From Pseudomonadota bacterium (GTDB lineage: Bacteria; Pseudomonadota; Alphaproteobacteria; Rhizobiales; Rhizobiaceae), in contig JAEYRU010000138.1 in assembly GCA_023435335.1 (NCBI GenBank), forward strand, positions 1-62,777: a DNA stretch of 62,777 bases, given 5' to 3'. Below, one piece after another: positions 36,106 through 45,821 of the stretch. Both the position numbers and the translations under genes were made by a program. Numbering within the stretch: position 1 is the stretch's first letter; each line of letters opens with the position of its first letter. Below the pieces are notes generated by a model. It had not been told where the DNA came from and searched no databases. It saw only the letters and a program-made list of their open reading frames with translations.

Positions 36106-36908
36106 TGGATCCGGCGGCGGTCGAGCAGGCAGCGGCAAGCCTCGCCGAGGCGGAGCGCACGCGCCGCCAGATCGGCCTGCTCAGCCTCGCCAATCCAGGC
36201 ATGGACATGGACGACGCCTATGCGATCCAGGCCGCCTGGGTGAGGAAGAAGGTCGCCGTGGGACGCCGTCGCGTGGGCTGGAAGATCGGCCTGACCTCCA
36301 AGGCGATGCAGTACGCGCTCAACATCGACATCCCCGATTCCGGCGTGCTGCTCGACGACATGGTGTTTCCGGACGGAGCCACGGTCCCGCCCGACCGCTT
36401 CATCCAGCCGCGCATCGAGGCGGAGATCGCGTTCGTCATGAAGGCGCCGCTGAAAGGTCCGGACGTGACGGCCGCCGACGTGCTGGCGGCGACCGACTAC
36501 GTCGCGCCGGCGCTGGAGATCCTCGACACGCGCATCCTGCGCGTCGATCCCGAAACGAAGAAGACGCGTACGGTGTTCGACACGATCGCCGACAATGCGG
36601 CGAATGCAGGCATCGTCATGAGCAGCCTCCGGATCGACCCGCGGGAGGCCGATATGCGCTGGATCGGCGCGATCGTGTCACGCAACGGCGAAGTGGAGGA
36701 AACAGGCCTGGGGGCGGGGGTTCTCAACGATCCGGCGACCTCGGTGGCCTGGCTTGCGAACCGGCTCGCGCAATACGGCGGGGACGGTATCGAGGCAGGT
36801 GAGATCGTGCTGTCGGGCTCCTTCATCCGGCCGGTCGAGTGCCCGCACGGCTCCGATATCGTGGCCGATTTCGGACCGTACGGGACGGTTGGCTGCGGCT
36901 TCGCCTGA
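36102..36908 (+). CDS. hpaH: 2-oxohept-3-ene-1,7-dioate hydratase (HpaH type)
   Basis: Hydratase of the 2-hydroxypentadienoate/4-oxalocrotonate family, 268 aa. Conserved text includes VGWKIGLTSKAMQ, RIEAEIAFVM and VAPALEILDTRI. It adds water to the dienoate formed by the HpaG-type step. The ATG at 36102 overlaps the preceding stop; an ATG at 36105 is an alternative. It is the last gene of the operator-E operon. The usual next enzyme, HpaI aldolase, is not found in the window. Confidence 0.88.
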   Translation: MMDPAAVEQAAASLAEAERTRRQIGLLSLANPGMDMDDAYAIQAAWVRKKVAVGRRRVGWKIGLTSKAMQYALNIDIPDSGVLLDDMVFPDGATVPPDRFIQPRIEAEIAFVMKAPLKGPDVTAADVLAATDYVAPALEILDTRILRVDPETKKTRTVFDTIADNAANAGIVMSSLRIDPREADMRWIGAIVSRNGEVEETGLGAGVLNDPATSVAWLANRLAQYGGDGIEAGEIVLSGSFIRPVECPHGSDIVADFGPYGTVGCGFA

Positions 36909-36933
36909 TCCGCTGAGTTGTTCAACGCAACGA

Positions 36934-36962
36934 TTGACGAACGCCACCGGTTGGCTTCTAGA
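36934..36962 (+). promoter_or_regulatory. Candidate promoter for the DUF1932 dehydrogenase
   Basis: TTGACG at 36934-36939 and TCTAGA at 36957-36962 are separated by 17 bp. They lie 44 bases before the ATG at 37006, which suggests that this gene is not simply read through from the hpa operon. Confidence 0.45.
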
Positions 36963-37005
36963 CTCCGCCGCCCCGGGAGCGGATCGGGCGGAGCGGGAGG
37001 CATCG

Positions 37006-37905
37006 ATGGACCGAGACAATCGCATTCGCATAGGCTTCATCGGCTTCGGGGAGGCCGCGCGGGCGTTCGTCTCCAGCCTGCGTGAGCGAAGAGAGATCGT
37101 TTTCACGGCATACGACGTTCTGCTGGACGACCCCTCTCATAAGGAGGTCAGGACGGCTGCTGCATCGCTCGGCGTCGCGCTGGCGGACAATGCGGCTGCC
37201 GCTGTTGACGGCGCTGACTGGATATTCTCGGCCGTCACCGCCGCCAGCAGCCTTGAGGCGGCGCAGTCCGTAGCGCAAGCGATGTCGCCCGGCCAGGTCT
37301 TCTTCGACATCAACTCCGTTTCCGCCGGCCGCAAGCAGGCAACGGCCGCGGTTGTCGAGGCGAGCGGAGCATCCTACGTCGACATGGCCGTGATGGCGCC
37401 CGTCCACCCGCGTGGTCACAGGACGCCCGTGCTAGTCGCCGGTAGGATCGCGCCGGCCGTGCTCGACGGGCTGATGGAACTCGGCTTCGATCTGGAGCAT
37501 GTAGGCCAGGAGATCGGCGCTGCGGCTACGATCAAGATGGTACGCTCCATGTTCGTCAAGGGGATGGAGGCGGTGACGGTGCAGGCGCTGCTTGCGGCGC
37601 GCGCGGCCGGGTGCTTCGACCGTGTCTATGCCTCGCTGGAAAAGTCCTTCCCGCATTTTGGCTGGCCCGATTTCGGGCGCTACCAGCTCGAGCGCGTGGC
37701 GACGCATGGCGTGCGACGGGCAGCGGAAATGGAGGAATCGGCGGCAACCATGCGCGAGCTCGGATTTGCGCCGGGCGGACTATTGGGCGACGCCATTGCC
37801 GGCCTGCAGGAGGAAATCGGCAGGATGGGCCTCCATCTCTCTAGCGAGGATGAGCTCGCGTCGGGACTCGACAAGGTCCTTGCGCGGGTGCGCAATCGCG
37901 CGTGA
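37006..37905 (+). CDS. NAD(P)-binding dehydrogenase with C-terminal DUF1932 domain
   Basis: Protein of 299 aa related to 6-phosphogluconate and 3-hydroxyisobutyrate dehydrogenases. The N-terminal Rossmann motif is IGFIGFGEAARAF (residues 8-20). A helical C-terminal DUF1932-type region covers about residues 190-260 (KMVRSMFVKGMEAVTVQALLAA). The reaction is unknown. It lies between two ring-cleavage modules and may reduce or oxidise a hydroxy or keto acid intermediate. CGGGAGG precedes the ATG. Confidence 0.78.
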   Translation: MDRDNRIRIGFIGFGEAARAFVSSLRERREIVFTAYDVLLDDPSHKEVRTAAASLGVALADNAAAAVDGADWIFSAVTAASSLEAAQSVAQAMSPGQVFFDINSVSAGRKQATAAVVEASGASYVDMAVMAPVHPRGHRTPVLVAGRIAPAVLDGLMELGFDLEHVGQEIGAAATIKMVRSMFVKGMEAVTVQALLAARAAGCFDRVYASLEKSFPHFGWPDFGRYQLERVATHGVRRAAEMEESAATMRELGFAPGGLLGDAIAGLQEEIGRMGLHLSSEDELASGLDKVLARVRNRA

Positions 37906-37991
37906 TGTATGCATAGCGACCGTTCGTCGCTGCGACCATGCCCCCGAGTCGGCCAGATACGTACGCGCTTCGCTTGCTTTACCATCCATCA

Positions 37992-37999
37992 TGTATACA
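37992..37999. promoter_or_regulatory. TGTATACA palindrome, GntR-type site
   Basis: The perfect 8-mer within ATGTATACAA resembles operators of the FadR/FCD branch of GntR regulators. It lies upstream of the second ring-cleavage operon, where no TWAAC-NN-GTTAA site is found. A related ATGTATGCAT occurs near 37915. No GntR gene is in the window. Confidence 0.45.
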
Positions 38000-38024
38000 A
38001 TTCGGCTAGGGAGGCGGGAGGAGG

Positions 38025-38162
38025 ATGTGCCCTGCAAAGCCGCCGGCAATGTCGGCGTATTGGAGGAGTTTACGGCGGGGCGTAAGCTGGGGCCGTTACG
38101 GCATGCTCATCTCGCCGCGTGCAATGACCACCATTGAAACTGATCCGGGAGTCGGGGAATGA
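38025..38162 (+). CDS. Possible 45-aa small protein upstream of the second dioxygenase
   Basis: Short frame with a strong GGGAGGAGG site directly before its ATG. It ends in a TGA that overlaps the ATG of the dioxygenase gene (ATGA). It begins MCPAKPPAMSAYWRSLRRG and ends ETDPGVGE. I do not recognise it. It could be a coupled leader peptide or a chance frame in GC-rich DNA; the dioxygenase also has its own GGGGA ribosome site. Confidence 0.35.
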   Translation: MCPAKPPAMSAYWRSLRRGVSWGRYGMLISPRAMTTIETDPGVGE

Positions 38163-39121
38163 GCGAACCCTGTTTTGACGTTGCGCATCTCGGCCATATC
38201 GAGCTGCTGACAAACAAGTTCGAGGAGAGCCTCGATTTCTTCGTGCGTGTCTACGGACTTACCGAGTGCGGACGCGATGGCGATTCAGCCTATCTGCGCG
38301 CGTGGGACGATTACGAGTTCCACTCGCTGAAGCTAACCAAGTCGGACACGACCGGAATGGCCCATTGCGGCTACCGCACCTCGTCGGAGGCGGCGCTGCA
38401 CCGCCGGGTCAAGGTGATCGAGGAGATGGGGTTGGGCATCGGCTGGACCGAGGGCGACCTCGGTCACGGGCCTTCGTACCGCTTCAGGAGCCCCGACGGG
38501 CACGTGTTCGAACTGTACTGGGAAACCAACAAATATGTCGCCCCGGAAGGCGAGAAGCCCGCGCTGAAGAACATCGCGCAACGCTTCCACGCTCGCGGCG
38601 CCGCGCCGCGCCGCATCGACCATTTCAATCTGCTGGCGACCGACGTATCGAAGATGCGCGACTTCATGGTGAAGGCGATGGGAAGCCGCGTCACCGAGAT
38701 GATCCAACTCGACAACGGCCGTATTGGCGGGTGCTGGTTCACGGTCAACAACAAGGGCTACGACATGGCCTGCACTGAGGACCATTCCGGTGCGCATGGC
38801 CGCTTCCACCATATCACCTACGCCGCCGACCACCGTGACGACATCCTGCGCGCCGCCGACGTGTTCCTGGAAAACGGCGTCTTCATCGAGACGGGGCCGC
38901 ACAAGCACGCGATCCAGGGCACCTTCTTCCTTTATGTCTATGAACCGGCTGGGAACCGGGTGGAGATCGCCAATGCCGGCGCGCGGCTAGTGCTCGATCC
39001 GGACTGGAAGCCGGTCGTGTGGACCGAGGCGGAGCGCAAGAAGGGCCAGGCCTGGGGCCTGAAGACGATCGAGAGCTTCCATACGCACGGAACTCCGCCG
39101 GTCGCCAAGGCCGCGGAATAG
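38159..39121 (+). CDS. Type I extradiol ring-cleavage dioxygenase (catechol 2,3-dioxygenase family)
   Basis: Vicinal-oxygen-chelate dioxygenase of 320 aa. Iron ligands are H155 (RRIDHFN), H218 (RFHHITY) and E269 (NRVEIA). Other family text is RSPDGHVFELYWE and TFFLYVYEPAGN. It differs clearly from the HpaD-type protein. It heads an operon with homologues of GalB, GalC and GalD, which act after extradiol cleavage of gallate or protocatechuate. It may therefore open a trihydroxy- or dihydroxybenzoate ring, a job usually done by unrelated type II enzymes (LigAB, DesB, GalA). The substrate is inference. Confidence 0.85.
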   Translation: MSEPCFDVAHLGHIELLTNKFEESLDFFVRVYGLTECGRDGDSAYLRAWDDYEFHSLKLTKSDTTGMAHCGYRTSSEAALHRRVKVIEEMGLGIGWTEGDLGHGPSYRFRSPDGHVFELYWETNKYVAPEGEKPALKNIAQRFHARGAAPRRIDHFNLLATDVSKMRDFMVKAMGSRVTEMIQLDNGRIGGCWFTVNNKGYDMACTEDHSGAHGRFHHITYAADHRDDILRAADVFLENGVFIETGPHKHAIQGTFFLYVYEPAGNRVEIANAGARLVLDPDWKPVVWTEAERKKGQAWGLKTIESFHTHGTPPVAKAAE

Positions 39122-39130
39122 GAGACGGAC

Positions 39131-39865
39131 ATGGCCAAGACGGCATTGGTGGTCAGCGCGCACTCGGCGGATTTCGTCTGGCGGGCGGGCGGGGCGATCG
39201 CACTGCATGCGCAGGACGGCATCGACGTCACCGTCGTCTGCCTCTCCTACGGGGAGCGTGGCGAATCCGCGAAGCTGTGGCGCCAGGAAGGGATGACGCT
39301 CGAGCGGGTGAAGGCCGAGCGGCAGAAGGAAGCGGAGGCGGCCGCCAAGGCGCTCGGCGTCGCCGACATCCAGTTCTGGGACCTCGGCGACTACCCGATC
39401 GAACTGTCCAAGGAATCGCTGTTCCGGCTGGTCGATGTCTACCGCAAGATCCACCCGTCCTTCATGCTCACGCATTCGAAGGAGGACATCTACAACCACG
39501 ACCACCCCGACGTCAGCGATTTCGCCCAGAACGCGCGCATCACCGCGCAGGCGCACGGACACAATCCGGGCGAGAAGGTCCTTGGCGCCCCGCCGGTGAT
39601 GCTGTTCGAGCCGCACCAGCCGGAGCAGTGCCGCTGGATGCCCAACGTGCTGCTCGACATCACGCCGGTGTGGGACAAGAAGCGTGCCGCCATCGAATGC
39701 ATGGCGGGACAGGAGCATCTGTGGGAATATTATACCCGGGTGGCGCTGCAGCGCGGCGCGCAGGCGGCGCGCAACTCCGACAAGAAGATCACCTATGGCG
39801 AGGCCTACGAGGCGGTCTTCCCGCATGTGGTGGAGACCTTGGTGCCGAGCGAAGGCCGCAAATGA
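39131..39865 (+). CDS. galB: 4-oxalomesaconate hydratase-like protein (GalB, PIG-L family)
   Basis: PIG-L/LmbE-fold zinc enzyme of 244 aa. The metal motif is SAHSADF (H11, D14) with a second His in YNHDHPD (H123 or H125), as in the GalB branch where AHPDDE is altered. GalB of Pseudomonas putida hydrates the keto form of 4-oxalomesaconate. The GalC and GalD homologues that follow support this call. It couples by ATGA to the aldolase gene. Confidence 0.83.
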   Translation: MAKTALVVSAHSADFVWRAGGAIALHAQDGIDVTVVCLSYGERGESAKLWRQEGMTLERVKAERQKEAEAAAKALGVADIQFWDLGDYPIELSKESLFRLVDVYRKIHPSFMLTHSKEDIYNHDHPDVSDFAQNARITAQAHGHNPGEKVLGAPPVMLFEPHQPEQCRWMPNVLLDITPVWDKKRAAIECMAGQEHLWEYYTRVALQRGAQAARNSDKKITYGEAYEAVFPHVVETLVPSEGRK

Positions 39866-40533
39866 GCGTCGTCGTGCAGAACATCGAGCGGGCGGACCCG
39901 GCCGTGGTCGCCGGTCTGGCGGAGTGCGGGGTGGCCACCGTGCACGAGGCGCAGGGCCGCAAGGGGCTGCTCGCCTCCTACATGCGGCCGATCTACTCCG
40001 GTGCACAGCTCGCTGCCTCGGCCGTCACTATCTCGGCGCCGCCCGGCGACAACTGGATGGTGCACATCGCGATCGAGCAGGTGAAGGCCGGCGACATCCT
40101 CGTGCTCGCGCCAACCAGCCCATGCGAGGACGGCTATTTCGGTGACCTGCTGGCGACCTCGATGCAGGCGCGCGGCGGCGTCGGCCTGATCATCGACGCC
40201 GGCGTGCGCGACGTGCGCGACCTCACCCGGATGGGGTTCCCCGTCTGGTCGAAGGCGGTCTTCGCTCAGGGGACGGTCAAGGAGACGCTGGGCTCCGTCA
40301 ACGTGCCGGTCGTCTGCGCGGGCGCGTTGGTCAATCCGGGCGACGTGATCGTGGCCGATGACGACGGCGTGTGCGTGGTGCGGCGCGAGGAAGCGTCTGA
40401 CGTTCTCAAGGCGGCGCAGAAGCGCGTGGCGGCCGAGGAGGAAAAGCGCCGGCGGCTTGCCTCCGGCGAGCTGGGGCTCGACATCTACGACATGCGCGAG
40501 CGGCTGAAGGCGAAAGGCCTCAAATATGTCTGA
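39862..40533 (+). CDS. galC: 4-carboxy-4-hydroxy-2-oxoadipate aldolase (GalC/LigK, RraA family)
   Basis: Class II pyruvate aldolase of the RraA fold, 223 aa from the ATG overlapping the GalB stop. Family text includes GDLLATSMQARGGVGLIID and the active-site GVRDVRDL. NPGDVIVADDDGVCVV is typical of the HMG/CHA aldolase group. It splits the hydrated product into pyruvate and oxaloacetate. Its 3' end overlaps the tautomerase start by 8 bases. Confidence 0.87.
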   Translation: MSVVVQNIERADPAVVAGLAECGVATVHEAQGRKGLLASYMRPIYSGAQLAASAVTISAPPGDNWMVHIAIEQVKAGDILVLAPTSPCEDGYFGDLLATSMQARGGVGLIIDAGVRDVRDLTRMGFPVWSKAVFAQGTVKETLGSVNVPVVCAGALVNPGDVIVADDDGVCVVRREEASDVLKAAQKRVAAEEEKRRRLASGELGLDIYDMRERLKAKGLKYV

Positions 40534-41581
40534 CGGCGTCCGCTGCATGTGGATGCGCGGCGGGACCTCCAAGGGCGGATACTTCCTGGCCGGGGACCTG
40601 CCGGCGGACGCCGGGGCGCGCGATGCCGCGCTCCTGCGCATCATGGGGTCGCCCGATCCGCGCCAGATAGACGGGCTCGGCGGGGCGGACCCGCTCACCT
40701 CCAAGGTGGCGGTGGTGCGCAAGTCGGCGCGGCCGGGCGTGGATGTCGACTACCTGTTCCTGCAGGTCTTCGTCGACCAGGCGATCGTCACTGACGCGCA
40801 GAACTGCGGCAACATCCTTGCCGGCGTCGGCCCCTTCGCCATCGAGCGCGGGCTGGTCGAGGCGCAGGACGGAGAGACGCCGGTGCGCATCTTCATGGAG
40901 AACACCGGCCAGGTTGCGGTCGCCACGATCCGCACGCCGGGCCGGCGGGTAACCTACCAGGGTGACGCGCGGATCGACGGCGTCCCCGGGACGTCCGCCC
41001 CCGTCGGGATCGTCTTCGAGGACACGGCGGGCTCCTCCTGCGGCGCGCTCCTTCCGACCGGCAACGCCCTCGATACGATCGACGGCGTCGAGGTCACGCT
41101 GATAGACAACGGCATGCCCTGCGTGGTCATGCGCGCCAGCGATTTCGGCCTCAGCGGCAACGAGGCACCGAAGGATATGGAGGCGAACTCCGAACTCAAG
41201 CGCAGGGTGGAAGCCATCAGGCTGAAGGCCGGGCCGATGATGAACCTCGGCGATGTCAGCCAGAAATCGGTGCCCAAGATGTCGCTGGTGAGTCCCGCCA
41301 CGGCGGGCGGGGCGATCTCGACGCGCACCTTCATCCCGCACAGGGTTCATTCCTCGATCGGCGTGCTGGGCGCAGTCTCGATCGCTACAGCCTGCCTGCT
41401 GCGGGAAGGACCCGCGGCGGAAATCGCCATTGTTGCGAGGGGGTCGTCGAAGTCCCTCTCGATCGAGCATCCGACCGGTGAATTCACCGTTCTCGCCGAG
41501 CTCGACGGGCAGGGCAACGTGCTCTCCGCCGGCGTCCTCCGCACCGCGCGCAAGCTGTTCGACGGTCTCGTTTTCCCCTAA
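40526..41581 (+). CDS. galD: 4-oxalomesaconate tautomerase (GalD, PrpF family)
   Basis: PrpF-fold protein of 351 aa. It opens with MWMRGGTSKGGYF, the PrpF/GalD hallmark, and contains FVDQAIVTDAQNCGNILAGVGPFAIE and a serine-rich C-terminal half. GalD converts the enol and keto forms of 4-oxalomesaconate before GalB acts. It is the last gene of the operon. The presence of all three Gal homologues without a LigC dehydrogenase or LigI lactonase points to direct formation of 4-oxalomesaconate. Confidence 0.88.
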   Translation: MSDGVRCMWMRGGTSKGGYFLAGDLPADAGARDAALLRIMGSPDPRQIDGLGGADPLTSKVAVVRKSARPGVDVDYLFLQVFVDQAIVTDAQNCGNILAGVGPFAIERGLVEAQDGETPVRIFMENTGQVAVATIRTPGRRVTYQGDARIDGVPGTSAPVGIVFEDTAGSSCGALLPTGNALDTIDGVEVTLIDNGMPCVVMRASDFGLSGNEAPKDMEANSELKRRVEAIRLKAGPMMNLGDVSQKSVPKMSLVSPATAGGAISTRTFIPHRVHSSIGVLGAVSIATACLLREGPAAEIAIVARGSSKSLSIEHPTGEFTVLAELDGQGNVLSAGVLRTARKLFDGLVFP

Positions 41582-41627
41582 GCTGCCAGCCCGGGTCCGC
41601 TGTCTTGGGAAATTCGGGAGGAGCGTG

Positions 41628-41656
41628 TTGCGCCTTTTCGTTTAACTTGTTATCTA
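41628..41656 (+). promoter_or_regulatory. Candidate promoter of the importer-CoA ligase operon
   Basis: TTGCGC at 41628-41633 and TATCTA at 41651-41656 are 17 bp apart. Operator site G lies in the spacer and touches the -10 box, the layout of a repressible promoter. Confidence 0.5.
41642..41653. promoter_or_regulatory. Regulon operator site G (TTAACTTGTTAT)
   Basis: Matches TWAAC-NN-GTTAA except the last base. Lies 57 bases before the small frame that precedes the ABC ATPase gene. Confidence 0.7.
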
Positions 41657-41710
41657 ATCGCGCATGCGTGGCCAGCTTCATCGCCGGCTGTCGGATTCAG
41701 GGAGGATGCC

Positions 41711-41823
41711 ATGGAAAACGGGCACGCAGCGCCCGGCCGCTTCGGCTGGAATGACGCTCAACCCGCCGGTCGCGCCATATGGCTGCCGGCCGCCATGGTG
41801 GCCGGGACGGGGTACTCGAAGCG

Positions 41824-41827
<4 letters not shown>
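41711..41827 (+). CDS. Possible 38-aa small protein coupled to the ABC ATPase
   Basis: Short frame with a well-spaced GGGAGG site (41700-41705). It ends in a TGA that overlaps the proposed ATPase start (ATGA at 41824). It begins MENGHAAPGRFGWNDAQP and ends VAGTGYSKR. The ATPase start itself has a poor ribosome site, so translation of the small frame could deliver ribosomes to it. I do not recognise the peptide. It is either a leader peptide, the relic of a longer gene, or chance. Confidence 0.45.
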
Positions 41828-43964
<2,137 letters not shown>

Positions 43965-43968
<4 letters not shown>

Positions 43969-44918
43969 CAAGGTATATCGGCAACCGGCTACTGCTGATG
44001 ATCCCGACGCTGATCGGCGTGGCGGTCATCACGTTCTTCCTTCTGCGGGTGGTCCCCGGCGACGTCGTGCAGGTGAAGATGCTTGCCGACGGCGGCGCGG
44101 TGTCGCCGGAGGCGATCGAGGCCGAGCGCATCCGCCTGGGGCTGAACCAGCCGCTGCTGGTGCAGTTCGGGCAGTGGATGGTCGGGCTCTTCACCTTCGA
44201 CCTCGGCCGGTCGATGTGGACGGACCGGCCCGTGATCGACGAGATCATCGCCCGCTTCCCGGTCACCCTCGAGGTCGCCATCCTGGCGACGCTGTTCGCG
44301 GTGTTGCTTGCCGTTCCGCTGGGCACCGTGTCGGCGCTGAAGCGCGGCACCTGGATCGACTACACCGTGCGGCTGATCACCATGGGCGGACTTGCGCTGC
44401 CGACCTTCTGGGTCGGCATGCTGCTGCTGCTCGCGCTGCTGCGCTACGCCAACTGGCTGCCGCCCATCAACTACATATCGATCTTCCGCGATCCCTGGGG
44501 CAACCTGACCCAGCTCATGTGGCCGGCCATGGTCGTGGGCTACCGCTTTGCCTCGGTGCTCGCCCGCCTGATCCGCTCCTCGCTGCTCGACGTCCTGTCG
44601 GAGGATTACATCCGCACGGCGCGGGCGAAAGGCGTACGCGAGCGGACCGTCATCTGGGTGCATGCGCTTCGCAACGCGCTGCTTCCGGCGATCACCGTCA
44701 TCGGCCTGGAGTTCGCCTTCCTCATCGGCGGCCTGGTGGTGACCGAGCAGGTGTTCAACCTGAACGGGCTCGGGCGTCTCTTCATCCAGTCGGTCATGCA
44801 CAACGACTTCACCATGATCCAGGGCATGGTGATGATGTTCGCCACCATCTACGTCCTAGCCAATCTCACGGTCGACCTGCTCTACGCGTGGATCGACCCG
44901 CGCATCCGGTACGGGTGA
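43965..44918 (+). CDS. ABC transporter permease, DppB type
   Basis: Inner-membrane permease of 317 aa with the N-terminal text typical of DppB (YIGNRLLLMIPTLIGVAVITFFLLRVVPGD) and the EAA loop YIRTARAKGVRERTVIWVHALRNALLP. It starts at the ATG overlapping the ATPase stop. It pairs with the DppC-type protein 5 bases downstream. Confidence 0.93.
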
Positions 44919-44923
44919 TTACC

Positions 44924-45817
44924 ATGAGCGATATCGCAGCCGCTCCCGCTCCGCGGGCGAGGAAGGAGCGCAACAGGCTCTTCGATTTCATCTATACGCA
45001 GCCGGTCGGCGCCGCGAGCCTTGTGGTCATCGTGGCGATGTTCATCGCGGGCATCTTCGCGCCCTACATCGCGCCGTACCATCCGCTGGACGTCGACTAT
45101 TTCGCGATCCTCGCCGCCCCCAGCACGGATCACCTTACCGGCACGGACGCCTTCGGCCGCGACGTGTTCTCGCGCCTCATCTACGGCGCCCGCACCGCGC
45201 TCATCATCGGCCTCACCTCCTCGTTCCTGGGCTGTACACTGGGCGCGATCCTCGGCGCGGCCTCGGCCTATTTCGGGGGGCGGACCGACGCCATCATCCA
45301 GCGCATCGTGGACATCCTGCTGTCGTTCCCGCTGATCGTGCTCGCGCTCGTCGTCGTGGCGGTGCTCGGCCGCAACCTGCTTTTCGGCATCGACATCAGC
45401 CTGATCTTCGCGATCGCCATCCCGATCATCCCGCAGGTGTCACGCGTGGTGCGCGCGGCCGCCCTTTCGATCCGCGTAATGCCCTATATCGACGCCGCAC
45501 GGACCGCCGGCTATTCCCACAGCCGCATCATCTTCGTGCACATGGCGCCGAACCTCGTCACGCCCTACCTGATCATGCTCACCGCCTACATCGCTCAGGC
45601 GATCCTGCTTGAGGCGACGCTGTCCTTCCTCGGTCTCGGGGTGGCCGAGCCGACGCCGGCCTGGGGCCTCATGCTGTCGGGCAATGCGTCAGACTATTTC
45701 CTGACGGCGCCGTGGCTGATCATCTTCCCGGGCCTCGCCATCTCCGTCGCGGTGATCGCCTTCAACCTGTTCGGCGATGCGCTGCGCGACTGGCTCGACC
45801 CGAAGCTGAAGACCTGA
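44924..45817 (+). CDS. ABC transporter permease, DppC type
   Basis: Second permease, 297 aa. LTGTDAFGRDVFSRLIYGAR is the usual DppC sequence, and the EAA loop is YIDAARTAGYSHSRIIFVHMAPNL. The ATG at 44924 lies just after the DppB stop. The feruloyl-CoA-synthetase-like gene begins 4 bases after its stop, tying the importer to CoA activation of its cargo. Confidence 0.93.
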   Translation: MSDIAAAPAPRARKERNRLFDFIYTQPVGAASLVVIVAMFIAGIFAPYIAPYHPLDVDYFAILAAPSTDHLTGTDAFGRDVFSRLIYGARTALIIGLTSSFLGCTLGAILGAASAYFGGRTDAIIQRIVDILLSFPLIVLALVVVAVLGRNLLFGIDISLIFAIAIPIIPQVSRVVRAAALSIRVMPYIDAARTAGYSHSRIIFVHMAPNLVTPYLIMLTAYIAQAILLEATLSFLGLGVAEPTPAWGLMLSGNASDYFLTAPWLIIFPGLAISVAVIAFNLFGDALRDWLDPKLKT

Positions 45818-45821
45818 GGCC

